Shown in pieces: positions 8,009 to 16,898 of a stretch of DNA of 64,000 bases (position 1 is the first letter of the stretch; the number at the start of each line of letters is the position of its first letter). The notes beneath the pieces are model-generated. The model had not been told where the DNA came from, ran no database searches, and was given only the letters and a program-made list of their open reading frames with translations. The position numbers were made by a program, and so were the translations under genes. This DNA comes from Shewanella aquimarina. Lineage in GTDB: Bacteria; Pseudomonadota; Gammaproteobacteria; Enterobacterales; Shewanellaceae. The DNA lies in contig NZ_JAKIKY010000016.1 in the NCBI RefSeq assembly GCF_023349185.1, forward strand, positions 1-64,000. Reading direction: 5' to 3'.

Positions 8009-9505
8009 ATGGGAAAGATCATCACACTCTTAAAACTGTTACCCAGATTGCATCAAATCGTATTGAGTGTCTTAGTGATGATCACCATAGGCGTGATATT
8101 TCTCCCCTCCGAAGATGCCGAGGCATCGCGCAACACCAAGACGGCACTGTCGGGCAAGATCCGCCTCGGCGAGCAGGCCGGTAACGGCCCGTCCAGCGAA
8201 GACTCAGACAATGACATCAAGACCAAGGGCAACGCCTACCCCATTCCGCTGGCCTTTCGTACGCCTGAGCCACCCAGCGCCGATGAGATTGCCCGCAATA
8301 CCCAAGAGAGCGGCAGCCTAGACCTTAACGGCAATCTCGACCTTAATGGAAGTCTCGACCTAAATGAGAGCGCCCTGACTCAGGTAGCTGCGACCCCAGT
8401 CGTCGCCGAGCCCGAAGAGGAACGGGAGACCAGCGAAGACTTTACCGTGCGCAGCGGCGACACCCTAGCGGCCCTGTTTAAGCGCGCCGGCCTGAGCGCC
8501 CGCGACGTGTATGAGATCACTCAGCTACCCAAGGCCAAGAAGAACCTGTTAAAGATCCTGCCCGGCGAAGAGATCAGTATCGTCAAAGACGATGCCGGTC
8601 AGCTCAAGCGAGTGGTCTACCATCTTGACCCCATCTCGACCCTGAAGATCTGCAAGGACGATAAGGGATACAGCGAAGAGATTATCAAGAAGACGGTGGA
8701 AAGCCGCACCAAATTTGCCAGCGCCACCATCAGCAGCAATTTCTGGAACGCCGGCGTCGGCGCGGGTTTAACCCCCAACCAGATCATGCAGCTGGCCACC
8801 ATCTTCGGCTGGGATATCGACTTTGCCCTGGATCTGCGCCAGGGCGACAATTTCGCCATCCTGTTTGAAGAGGAGTATGCCGACGGCGAGTTCCTGCGTA
8901 ACGGCAATATCCTGGCCGCCGAGTTCTACAACCAGGGCGATCGCTACACGGCGGTGCGCTACAAGGACGGCAACTACTATTCCGACGAGGGGCGCAGCAT
9001 GCGCAAGGCCTTCCTGCGCTCGCCGGTGGACTTTAAGTATGTCAGCTCAAGCTTCAATCCGCGTCGCCTCCATCCGGTCACGGGTCAGGTCAAGGCCCAC
9101 AGAGGAGTGGACTATGTGGCGGCGGTCGGCACCCCCATCAAGGCCGCGGGTAAGGGCCGGGTGATCAAGTCCGGCTACAACCAATACAATGGTAACTATG
9201 TCTTCATTAAGCATAATGAGACCTATACCACCAAGTATCTTCATCTCAAGAAGCGCAAGGTCAAGCAGGGACAGACGGTGAAACAGGGACAGATCATCGG
9301 CACCCTGGGCTCCACCGGTCGCGTCACAGGTGCCCACCTGCATTACGAATTTATAGTCAACGGCGTGCACCGCAATCCTCGCACGGTCAAGCTGCCACAG
9401 TCTCTGCCCATAGATCGCAAGGAAAAATCCAGCTTCCTCGCCCTGAGTAAGCAATTGATGGCTAAACTTGAACAGAATAAGCAAGTGCAATTGGCCTCCC
9501 AGTGA
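8009..9505 (+). CDS. M23 family murein endopeptidase (MepM-like) with N-terminal anchor
   Basis: It probably cleaves peptidoglycan cross-links in the periplasm. There is one membrane anchor (about residues 10-30), then a spacer with a repeated LDLNG unit (SLDLNGNLDLNGSLDLNE). A LysM/OapA-like domain (FTVRSGDTLAALFKRAGL) and an M23 catalytic domain follow; the latter has HRGVDY and the HLHYE zinc motif. I chose the ATG at 8009, with GGAG just upstream. A TTG at 7994 in the same frame would add five residues. It lies 38 bases before anmK, so cell-wall turnover and muropeptide recycling may be co-expressed. Confidence 0.88.
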   Translation: MGKIITLLKLLPRLHQIVLSVLVMITIGVIFLPSEDAEASRNTKTALSGKIRLGEQAGNGPSSEDSDNDIKTKGNAYPIPLAFRTPEPPSADEIARNTQESGSLDLNGNLDLNGSLDLNESALTQVAATPVVAEPEEERETSEDFTVRSGDTLAALFKRAGLSARDVYEITQLPKAKKNLLKILPGEEISIVKDDAGQLKRVVYHLDPISTLKICKDDKGYSEEIIKKTVESRTKFASATISSNFWNAGVGAGLTPNQIMQLATIFGWDIDFALDLRQGDNFAILFEEEYADGEFLRNGNILAAEFYNQGDRYTAVRYKDGNYYSDEGRSMRKAFLRSPVDFKYVSSSFNPRRLHPVTGQVKAHRGVDYVAAVGTPIKAAGKGRVIKSGYNQYNGNYVFIKHNETYTTKYLHLKKRKVKQGQTVKQGQIIGTLGSTGRVTGAHLHYEFIVNGVHRNPRTVKLPQSLPIDRKEKSSFLALSKQLMAKLEQNKQVQLASQ

Positions 9506-9543
9506 GTCTCTCTTTTTGGGTCAACAGGCCCCAGGACACCTAG

Positions 9544-10653
9544 ATGAGTAAACATTACTATATCGGCCTGATGTCGGGCACTAGCATGGATGGCGTCGAC
9601 GCCGTACTGGTCGACTTCACCGACGATAAGATCACCCTAGTTGACACCCATACCGAGCCCCTACCCAGCCATCTGCTGAGCGGACTACAGCGCCTGTGTC
9701 AGTCGGGATCCGACGAGATCAACCGCATGGGCATACTGGACCGCAGCGTCGGCAAGCTGTTTGCCCAGGCCGTCGAAGGCCTACTGGCCAAGAGCGACAT
9801 AGACAGACACCAGATCATGGCCATCGGCAGCCACGGCCAGACGGTGCGCCACATGCCTAACCTGGAGCTGGGCTTTACTTTACAGATTGGCGACCCCAAC
9901 ACCATCGCCGCGCTCACCGGCATAGATGTCATAGCCGACTTTCGCCGCAAAGATATCGCCCTGGGCGGTCAGGGCGCGCCTTTGGTGCCAGCCTTCCATC
10001 AGGAGCTGTTTGCCCGCACCGGCCATCAGCGGATGATCCTCAACATAGGCGGCATCTCTAACATCACCTATCTGCCGGGGGATGCCAGCGCGGTCATCGG
10101 CTTCGATAACGGCCCGGGTAACACGCTTATCGACACCTGGATAAAGCAGATGCAGGGCGAGGCTTTTGATAAGGACGGCGCCTGGGCGGCCAGCGGCAAG
10201 ACAGACGAGCAACTGCTCACGCAGATGCTGTCGCACTCCTATTTCTCATTAAGCGCCCCCAAGAGTACCGGACGCGAGCTGTTTAACCAGGCCTGGCTGG
10301 AGCAGCAGACCGCCGATTTCGGCTATCTGCATGAGGCGGATATTCAATCTACCCTGCTGGATCTCACCTGCCACAGCATCGCCAACGACTGCCTTAAGCT
10401 TACCGATAAGGCCGAGCTCTATGTCTGCGGTGGCGGCGCCTTTAACACCGAGCTGCTCAGCCGCCTGGCCAAGCTGCTGCCCAGCTATCAGGTACATACC
10501 ACCGCCAGCCTAGGGATAGATCCTCAATGGGTAGAGGGCATCGCCTTCGCCTGGCTCGCCATGCGCCACAAGCTCGGCCTGCCCGGTAACCTGCCTGCGG
10601 TCACGGGCGCCAGCCGTGGGACTGTGCTCGGCGGCCTGTTCCCCGGCAACTAA
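9544..10653 (+). CDS. anmK: Anhydro-N-acetylmuramic acid kinase
   Basis: AnmK hydrates and phosphorylates 1,6-anhydroMurNAc released by lytic transglycosylases, giving MurNAc-6-P for recycling. The 369-residue length is normal. The N-terminal MSGTSMDGVDAV phosphate loop, the GSHGQTVRH motif, DFRRKDIALGGQGAPL and the C-terminal CGGGAFN of the ASKHA kinase fold are all present. Position directly after a murein endopeptidase gene supports a wall-recycling role. Confidence 0.96.
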   Translation: MSKHYYIGLMSGTSMDGVDAVLVDFTDDKITLVDTHTEPLPSHLLSGLQRLCQSGSDEINRMGILDRSVGKLFAQAVEGLLAKSDIDRHQIMAIGSHGQTVRHMPNLELGFTLQIGDPNTIAALTGIDVIADFRRKDIALGGQGAPLVPAFHQELFARTGHQRMILNIGGISNITYLPGDASAVIGFDNGPGNTLIDTWIKQMQGEAFDKDGAWAASGKTDEQLLTQMLSHSYFSLSAPKSTGRELFNQAWLEQQTADFGYLHEADIQSTLLDLTCHSIANDCLKLTDKAELYVCGGGAFNTELLSRLAKLLPSYQVHTTASLGIDPQWVEGIAFAWLAMRHKLGLPGNLPAVTGASRGTVLGGLFPGN

Positions 10654-10766
10654 GCATGATGCCCTAACTTGCGCCCTAGCCCACGTAAAAAACGGTTAGC
10701 GAGGGGCGCAAGCGATGTTATCATGAGCGCCAATCGGCCCTGCCACAAATAAATGAAGAGACTGCA

Positions 10767-11138
10767 ATGACCAAGAGTGCAAAAGATGCTAGCCAGATGA
10801 CCCCTGAGGCCCGTTACGACTACCTCGTCGAGCAAGCCAAGGCCACCAAGACACTGTGGACGCTGCAGGATGTCGACGGCTGCGTCATGCTGACCACAGA
10901 AGATGAAGACTGCATCCCTATGTGGCCCAGTGAAGAATCCGCCAAGCAGTGGGCCGTCGACGACTGGGCCGACTGCATCCCACTGGCCATCCCGCTGGAC
11001 GAGTGGCTGGAACGCTGGGTGCCAGGCATGCAGGACGATGACCTGTTTGTCGCCGTGTTCCCGGTACAGGACGATCTAGGCGTGGTGATCCCGCCCTATG
11101 AGCTTGAGCAGCGTCTGACACCTAAGCCGCGTCACTAA
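10767..11138 (+). CDS. DUF2750 domain protein
   Basis: This 123-residue acidic cytoplasmic protein is tryptophan-rich (WTLQD, MWPSEESAKQWAVDDWADC, EWLERWVPGM). The pattern is diagnostic of DUF2750, a family of unknown function common in Gammaproteobacteria. There is no signal peptide or membrane segment. It sits 113 bases after anmK and 31 bases before a small membrane-protein gene in the same direction. Confidence 0.8.
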   Translation: MTKSAKDASQMTPEARYDYLVEQAKATKTLWTLQDVDGCVMLTTEDEDCIPMWPSEESAKQWAVDDWADCIPLAIPLDEWLERWVPGMQDDDLFVAVFPVQDDLGVVIPPYELEQRLTPKPRH

Positions 11139-11169
11139 CCGGCCGCCGTTAAAGCTATCGGTTCAGATA

Positions 11170-11673
11170 ATGGAAGAGAATAAGGTGTCGATGCCAGAGA
11201 TGACTGAGACAAACGGCCAGGCTGACAAGGCACAAGCCGTTGAACTCACAAACGCCGCTAACCAGCAGCCGGTGAAGGCTAAGCTGCCCAAGCGTCTGCT
11301 GGCCCTGCTGAGTCTGCTGACCCTGGCCTCTGTCAGCGGCTTGATGGCCAAGCAAGGAGTACTGTTTTGCATGCTGACCCTGCTGATGGTGATTGCCGTG
11401 CTGGGCCGGCAAAAAGCCGGACTCTATATGCTAAGGGGCTACACCATTATCCAGCTCGCGCTGGTGAGCCTGCTGCCGGTGATCTTATACGACCCCGACA
11501 ACCTGGTGGCCGGTCCGTCGACCTTTCATCTGGGCGATTGGCAGGGCAAGCTGCCAGATTGGTTAGTATTCACTGTACTGATACTGCTCGCGTTGGTGCA
11601 GGTGTGGATAGCCTTTACCCCTAAGGTGAAGGCCTACTGCCATATCAAGAACAGCATGAATATCATGAAATAG
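11170..11673 (+). CDS. Hypothetical membrane protein
   Basis: This 167-residue protein has a polar N-terminal tail of about 40 residues followed by four hydrophobic helices (roughly 45-62, 64-80, 88-107 and 130-150). It has no motif I recognise. The loop YDPDNLVAGPSTFHLGDWQGKLPDW lies between helices three and four. It follows the DUF2750 gene by 31 bases. Downstream lie a short ATACCAATC repeat and a terminator, so it is the end of this transcription unit. Confidence 0.65.
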   Translation: MEENKVSMPEMTETNGQADKAQAVELTNAANQQPVKAKLPKRLLALLSLLTLASVSGLMAKQGVLFCMLTLLMVIAVLGRQKAGLYMLRGYTIIQLALVSLLPVILYDPDNLVAGPSTFHLGDWQGKLPDWLVFTVLILLALVQVWIAFTPKVKAYCHIKNSMNIMK

Positions 11674-11692
11674 GCCAATCGGTATTGGGCTC

Positions 11693-11740
11693 ATACCAAT
11701 CACAGTATTTACAGTGATCAATCCTTATTACGATTGGTAT
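11693..11740. repeat. 48-bp internally deleted copy of the ATACCAATC/GATTGGTAT element
   Basis: The ends ATACCAATCACAGTA and TTATTACGATTGGTAT match those of the 162-bp elements at 29748-29909 and 43878-44039. About 114 bp of the interior is missing. It lies in the 3' region after the membrane-protein gene, just before the terminator. Confidence 0.75.
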
Positions 11741-11752
11741 AAAAATGACACA

Positions 11753-11777
11753 AAAAAGCCAGCTATGCTGGCTTTTT
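11753..11777. terminator. Bidirectional terminator between the 11170 gene and erpA
   Basis: AAAAAGCCAGC pairs with GCTGGCTTTTT around TAT. An A-run on one side and a T-run on the other serve both convergent genes. Confidence 0.9.
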
Positions 11778-11821
11778 GTTTATGCGCTCATCGGCGGCAT
11801 TCGGTTCTCGCTACGGGAGGC

Positions 11822-12172
11822 TTAAACCGAGAAGCTGGCACCACAGCCACAGGTGGTGGTGGCGTTAGGGTTCTTCACGAAGAAACGTGAACCTTCAAGT
11901 CCAGAGGTGTAATCCACTTCACCGCCTACCAAGTATTGCAGGCTCATAGGATCAACAACCAGTTGAACCCCTTGTTTCTCAACGGTAAAGTCACCTTCAT
12001 TGACCTTCTCATCGAATGTAAAGCCATACTGAAAACCTGAGCACCCGCCGCCGGTCACGTATACACGTAACTTAAGCGCATCGTTTTGCTCTTCCTCCAA
12101 TAAGGTTTTTACCTTGGCTGCTGCCGCGTCGGTAAAACGAATTGGCATTGTATCTTCAGCTTGTTCAGTCAT
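11822..12172 (-). CDS. erpA: Iron-sulfur cluster insertion protein ErpA
   Basis: This A-type carrier delivers Fe-S clusters to apo-enzymes such as those of isoprenoid synthesis. The 116 residues carry the three ligand cysteines in the family pattern: C44 in GGGCSGFQYGF, and C108 and C110 in CGCGASFSV. Its start overlaps the end of the upstream DUF6776 gene by eight bases, so the two are translationally coupled. Confidence 0.95.
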   Translation of the reverse strand: MTEQAEDTMPIRFTDAAAAKVKTLLEEEQNDALKLRVYVTGGGCSGFQYGFTFDEKVNEGDFTVEKQGVQLVVDPMSLQYLVGGEVDYTSGLEGSRFFVKNPNATTTCGCGASFSV

Positions 12173-13082
12173 TACTACCTCTTACATCGGTTTGCTGAGC
12201 GGAATTATCCGATACCTGACTATTTTGTTCAAGTAATAGTCGTGGCTCTGTTGAAATCTGTGACCCTTCGCCCTCCTCGGCGGGGGCGTAAGCCTCGTCC
12301 GCATGGGGCTCCTCTATCGCGTTGGGCTCGCCGCCGGAGCGTGCGCCCACCTCGCTATCTGGCTCTGGTGTGGCAAGAAGTTCCTGGGCGGTAAAGCTCT
12401 GCTGCGCCTTGGCGCCCTTGCTCCAACGGCTGGCGGGCACTACCACCTCTGTCTCAACCCGGGACAGCTCGAAGCCGGTCGGCAGGGTGATCTGCGCCTC
12501 CAGGGTCTGGAAATAGCGGAAGCTAAAGGCAAACTTGGCATCGGTTAACGCCGACAGTGGCAGATTCACCATCTTACCCTGCTGCACGCCGACGAACGCC
12601 AGCTTGGCCTGGCCCTTCAACGCCTGCTTGCGTTTCTGCAGCTGAGTGAGCACTAACTTGACCTGAAATTGATTGGCCAGCGGGCCCGGGGTCATCTCCA
12701 GGCCGTGGATGGCGACGCCATCGGCCTGATGCTCGGGCGCCATGATGCTGCGATAGAAGGCGAGTTCTCTGTCCAGCGACTTCTGTTTCTGATGCTGCTC
12801 GAGAAACATCTTCTGCATGTTGCTGTTGGCTTCACGCTCCAGGGACAGCTCGAGATTGCGCGAGGCCAATACCTCGGCCTGCTCCTTGAGCGCCTGGCGT
12901 AGCTCGGCTTCTTTCGCGGTGGAATGCGTCGGTGTCACAGAATGATTGGCTGACCAGAGGTCCCAGGTTAACACGCCGAGTAAGAAGGCGACGATCACTA
13001 AACAAAACAGATAAACACTCGAAGGTCTAATTTTTCGTTCGAGCACTTGCATGCGATCGACCCAGCGATGATAATTTGGCAT
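12165..13082 (-). CDS. DUF6776-type membrane-anchored coiled-coil protein
   Basis: This 305-residue protein has a single N-terminal membrane helix (about 22-44), then a coiled coil (about 58-115, with EAELRQALKEQAEVLASRNLELSLEREAN-like heptads). A compact beta-rich domain (about 120-230) follows. The 75-residue C-terminal tail is acidic and looks disordered (ATPEPDSEVGARSGGEPN, EPHADEAYAPAEEGEG). The arrangement fits DUF6776, an envelope protein family of unknown role. It overlaps erpA. The disordered tail looks low-complexity and may vary between strains. Confidence 0.7.
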   Translation of the reverse strand: MPNYHRWVDRMQVLERKIRPSSVYLFCLVIVAFLLGVLTWDLWSANHSVTPTHSTAKEAELRQALKEQAEVLASRNLELSLEREANSNMQKMFLEQHQKQKSLDRELAFYRSIMAPEHQADGVAIHGLEMTPGPLANQFQVKLVLTQLQKRKQALKGQAKLAFVGVQQGKMVNLPLSALTDAKFAFSFRYFQTLEAQITLPTGFELSRVETEVVVPASRWSKGAKAQQSFTAQELLATPEPDSEVGARSGGEPNAIEEPHADEAYAPAEEGEGSQISTEPRLLLEQNSQVSDNSAQQTDVRGSND

Positions 13083-13157
13083 TAAGTACTAGCCCCTTAT
13101 GATAATTTCTTCATTCGCCCCGCGAAGCGTTACTAACGATTGATCCGGAAGGTTACT

Positions 13158-14867
13158 GTGCAGCTCAGAATAAACAGCGCCATACAGCAATGCCAGAAAT
13201 ACCTGAATACCGACCTCAAAGACAAACTGGCCCAGGCCAAGATCAGCGTTCAGCTTTGTGGCCTCGCCCTCGCCTTCGCCCTGGTGGCCTCTGGCGTGAT
13301 CATCCTCTTTCGACTTCTGCTGCAGTGGCTTAACCACCTCACTCAGACCCAAGAGTGGCAGTTTACTGGCAACTTAGGTGACTGGCGAGTCCTATTGCCA
13401 CTTTTAGGGGCGATCTTAATCTGGTTTGTGGCCATTTTGGGATCTAAGCGCTACAAACGCATGGGGATCGCCTATGTGATGCAAAGGATGAAACTGCATT
13501 ACGGCAAGATCCCCCTGCAGTCCGCCCCTGGGCAATTTTTCCAGGCACTGTTTGCCCTGGCGACCAACTTCTCCGTAGGCCGCGAAGGCCCGGCGATTCA
13601 CCTGGGTGCGGTAAGTGCCAGCGTGATGGCGGAGAAGTTTAAGCTGCCCGACAACAGCGTGCGCATCATGTGCGCCAGCGGCATCGCTGCCGGCATCGCC
13701 GCCACCTTCAACGCCCCTTTAGCGGCGGTGATCTTCGTCTTCGAGGTGATACTGAGGGAATACAAGGTACATTACTTCTTCCCCATCATGCTCTCGGCCA
13801 TCTGCGGTGCCCTCTCCAGCCAGCTGGTATTTGGCAATATCCACGAATATGACCAGATAGGGGTCAGCAGTATTCCCCTGTCGCAATATCCAGTGCTGGC
13901 ACTCAGTGGCGTCACCTTAGGTTGTATTGCCGCCCTGTTTAATCACACCCTGCTGAAAGTCACCGCCAAGGGGCAGCAACATCCTCTGCTCTTACGCCTG
14001 CTCCTCGCCGGGCTTATCACCACCATCATAGGCTTCTTCCTGCCCCAGGCGCTGGGCAGCGGCGACTTGGCCATTAGCCACGCCATTAGCGAACACCCCA
14101 GCCTGGCGCTGCTGGTCGGCTTGTTGCTGGGGAAAATCATCGCCACCATAGCCGCCATCGGCCTGGGCATTCCCGGCGGCATCATAGGTCCGCTGTTTGG
14201 CATCGGCGCCCTGATTGGCGCCATCTTGGCCGTGGTCAGCGCCATGTTGTTTCCCACCATCACCCCCTATGTGGGCCTCTACACCATCATAGGCATGACG
14301 GCCATGATGGGGGTCTGCCTCAGTGCGCCTCTGGCGGCACTGGTCGCCCTACTGGAGCTGACCAATAACGCCGCCATCATCTTGCCCTCTATGTTCGTGA
14401 CTATTCCGGCGTTTCTAATAGCCCATCAGGCGTTCAATACCAAGTCGCTGTTCTACAAGCAGATAGAGTTGATGGGACTGGACTATAAGGTCTCCTCGGT
14501 CAAGCTCGGCCTGCAGAAGAAGGGGGTACGCGCCGTGATGGACAAGCGCTTCGTGATTGTAAGAGACAACGACGAGCTGCTGCTGGAAGTGCTCAAACGC
14601 GCCGAGGGCCGCTCGGTATTGATGCAAAATAATCAGGGCCAGATGGAGATGTTGCACCTGGAGCTGCAGGTCTCCGAGGAGATGAGCACACTCACCCGCC
14701 ATCCTATCGAAGGCGTTGTCGACACAGCTACCCTGAAGGAGGTGTACGATATTCTGTCCAAGGAGCGTCGCGGCGAGGTCTTTATCTATCAGGACAAGCG
14801 TGAAAATGTAGTAGGGGTGATCAGCTGGGTGATGCTACAAAAAGAGATCAACCAGGGGCAGATATAG
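13158..14867 (+). CDS. Clc-family chloride channel or transporter with C-terminal CBS domains
   Basis: It has about 12 membrane helices with SVGREGPAIHLG, whose Glu (residue 143 from the start chosen) is the gating glutamate of Clc proteins. IPGGIIGPLFGIGA forms part of the anion path. A CBS pair occupies the last 110 residues. The usual GSGIPE filter motif is not seen; the equivalent place reads KRMGIAYVM. I chose GTG at 13158 because GGAAGG lies five bases upstream; a TTG at 13140 would add six residues. It is divergent from the DUF6776-erpA pair. Confidence 0.85.
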   Translation: MQLRINSAIQQCQKYLNTDLKDKLAQAKISVQLCGLALAFALVASGVIILFRLLLQWLNHLTQTQEWQFTGNLGDWRVLLPLLGAILIWFVAILGSKRYKRMGIAYVMQRMKLHYGKIPLQSAPGQFFQALFALATNFSVGREGPAIHLGAVSASVMAEKFKLPDNSVRIMCASGIAAGIAATFNAPLAAVIFVFEVILREYKVHYFFPIMLSAICGALSSQLVFGNIHEYDQIGVSSIPLSQYPVLALSGVTLGCIAALFNHTLLKVTAKGQQHPLLLRLLLAGLITTIIGFFLPQALGSGDLAISHAISEHPSLALLVGLLLGKIIATIAAIGLGIPGGIIGPLFGIGALIGAILAVVSAMLFPTITPYVGLYTIIGMTAMMGVCLSAPLAALVALLELTNNAAIILPSMFVTIPAFLIAHQAFNTKSLFYKQIELMGLDYKVSSVKLGLQKKGVRAVMDKRFVIVRDNDELLLEVLKRAEGRSVLMQNNQGQMEMLHLELQVSEEMSTLTRHPIEGVVDTATLKEVYDILSKERRGEVFIYQDKRENVVGVISWVMLQKEINQGQI

Positions 14868-14922
14868 CAGGCGCCAGCTTTTATAAACCAGGCATAGCGG
14901 CACCTGCTAAAGACCTAAATAA

Positions 14923-15429
14923 TTACAGTCTACGCTTGAGTCGCTTCTCTATCTGACGCTTCTCCCAAGTCGCGCCAAACAGGCTAAAGGGCTCGAATAC
15001 CGAGATGGCGTGCAGCACGGCCCCGCCGCCCCAGCCCAGCAGGACCCACCAGACCCACATATAACCCGGGCTTATCATCAGATTCAGCAGATAAAGCAGT
15101 GGTAAGACAATCGCCATGGTCACCAGATTGCTGTAGAAGCCTTTAAGCTCTTTGACATACTCGATGGCGGCGCGCTCATCATGGCTCACGGGCTGCAATC
15201 TTTCCTCAGTTGCGTCCTTGGTTTGCTTATCCATTGTCGTATTCATATCCATCTCCTGTTGCAGCGCCTCCAGTGGCACCTCAAATACTGCGGCTAAAGA
15301 TTTCAATGATTCGAGACTCGCCTTCTGACCACGCTCTATACGCTGTATGGTGCGCACGTTAAGGCCCGAATGCTGCGCTAGTTGTTCCTGCGACCAGGCC
15401 CGCTGAAGACGTAATTTACGAATGATCAT
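14923..15429 (-). CDS. XRE-family regulator with C-terminal two-helix membrane domain
   Basis: Residues 3-57 form a helix-turn-helix (SQEQLAQHSGLNVRTIQRIERGQ). A polar linker with a methionine- and threonine-rich stretch follows, then a 2TM domain (helices about 103-123 and 128-147) with the AVLHAISVFEPFSLFGATWEKRQIEKRL motif typical of such proteins. It is probably a membrane-tethered DNA-binding protein. The target is unknown; autoregulation is common in the family. It is convergent with the Clc gene. An imperfect TAGCAGG/CCTGCTA pair in between may end transcription. Confidence 0.8.
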   Translation of the reverse strand: MIIRKLRLQRAWSQEQLAQHSGLNVRTIQRIERGQKASLESLKSLAAVFEVPLEALQQEMDMNTTMDKQTKDATEERLQPVSHDERAAIEYVKELKGFYSNLVTMAIVLPLLYLLNLMISPGYMWVWWVLLGWGGGAVLHAISVFEPFSLFGATWEKRQIEKRLKRRL

Positions 15430-15851
15430 TGTTTTCCTTAACCTCGTTAAATTGGAGATGCCAGCTTAGTCCTTGCCGGTTTGTCCCACCACGGCACCTA
15501 AGCGACTTTAGCACGACTGCTACACGACATAAGCACGACACGCCTATGACACTCATTTATTTTCAATAAGTTATAAACAGGAGGCAAGCCGCGCACGATG
15601 GAAAAACAGGATTTACCAAGCGGGGCGATGGCCAGTTGCTTGCCCCTGCTTGATGGCCAATTTGGCCCGAAGGGCTTTGGCCGCAAGCCTTGGCCCAGCA
15701 AAGCTTGGGCCAACACGCAAATATGCTCGGCAAGTTATTCCACCGCCTCGCTATGTCTGGTATAGTGTCGCCTCAGCCACCCTACATAACTTAGGGCGAA
15801 ATGACCATCTGCTTCGGCCATTTTGCCCCCCGAAATTGGAAATAAAGGCTG
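15430..15851 (+). promoter_or_regulatory. pyrB upstream region with competing GGCC-type hairpins
   Basis: This 422-base stretch has no supported gene. TTGGCCCA (15690-15697) pairs perfectly with TGGGCCAA (15706-15713). Further TTGGCC-type arms lie at 15655-15683 and could pair alternatively with the same partner. Such competing stems could form a leader attenuator for pyrB, but no leader peptide or T-run is evident. The role is a guess. Confidence 0.3.
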
Positions 15852-16871
15852 ATGACTCAGTTTCAAGGTTCACACATCCTCTCGGTAAACCAACTCAATC
15901 TAGATGCCGTTCAAGAGATCTTTAGCGTTGCATCGCGAATGACTCCCTATGCCCTCAGACAAAAACGTACCACGGTACTCGATGGCGCGATTCTGGGTAA
16001 TCTGTTTTTCGAACCCAGCACCCGCACCCGAGTCAGCTTCGGCAGCGCCTTTAACCTGCTGGGCGGCAAGGTCAACGAAACAGTTGGTATAGGCACCTCG
16101 TCGTTGTCGAAAGGCGAGTCGCTCTACGACACCGCTCGCGTGCTGTCGAGCTACTCGGATGTGATTGCCATGCGCCACCCCGATGCTTACTCGGTCAGAG
16201 AGTTTGCCGAAGGCAGTCGTGTGCCCGTGATTAACGGTGGCGACGGCCCCAACGAGCACCCGACCCAGGCACTGCTGGACCTGTTCACCATTCAGAAAGA
16301 GCTGGCCGCCGGTGGCCGCACCATCAGCGGCATGCACATTGCCATGGTGGGCGATCTCAAGTTTGGCCGTACGGTACACTCGCTGTCGCGCCTGCTGTGC
16401 ATGTACAAGGATGTGAGCTTCACCCTGATCTCCCCCAAAGAGCTGGCAATGCCAGACTATGTGATCGATGACATTGAAAATGCTGGGCATAAGATCACAA
16501 TAACAGATCAACTTGAAGGCAATTTAGATCAGGCTGATATACTCTACCTGACGCGTATTCAAGAAGAGCGTTTTCCTTCACAGGAAGAGGCCAACAAGTA
16601 TCGTGGTAAGTTCCGATTAAACCACAATATTTACACACAGCATTGCAAATCGAATACAGTGATCATGCATCCGCTGCCTCGCGATTCGAGAGAACAGGCC
16701 AACGAGCTGGACAACGACCTCAACAGTCATCCAAACTTGGCCATCTTCAGACAGGCAGACAACGGATTGCTTATCCGCATGGCGCTGTTTGCGTTGACAT
16801 TAGGTGTTGATTCACAGTTGGAACAGCACGAATGTCCGGTAAATTGGTATTCACAAAAAGCCGATTTTTAA
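15852..16871 (+). CDS. pyrB: Aspartate carbamoyltransferase catalytic chain
   Basis: It condenses carbamoyl phosphate and aspartate, the committed step of pyrimidine synthesis. FFEPSTRTRVSF (carbamoyl-phosphate loop), MRHP, HPTQALLDLFT, MVGDLKFGRTVHSL and HPLPRDSREQANELD are all present. At 339 residues it is longer than the E. coli chain (311), with a C-terminal extension. No pyrI regulatory-chain gene follows; hemL comes next after 27 bases. The enzyme is therefore probably not of the PyrB-PyrI type, unless pyrI lies elsewhere. Confidence 0.93.
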   Translation: MTQFQGSHILSVNQLNLDAVQEIFSVASRMTPYALRQKRTTVLDGAILGNLFFEPSTRTRVSFGSAFNLLGGKVNETVGIGTSSLSKGESLYDTARVLSSYSDVIAMRHPDAYSVREFAEGSRVPVINGGDGPNEHPTQALLDLFTIQKELAAGGRTISGMHIAMVGDLKFGRTVHSLSRLLCMYKDVSFTLISPKELAMPDYVIDDIENAGHKITITDQLEGNLDQADILYLTRIQEERFPSQEEANKYRGKFRLNHNIYTQHCKSNTVIMHPLPRDSREQANELDNDLNSHPNLAIFRQADNGLLIRMALFALTLGVDSQLEQHECPVNWYSQKADF

Positions 16872-16898
16872 TCTGGCAACGACTTTAAAGGATCTAGA

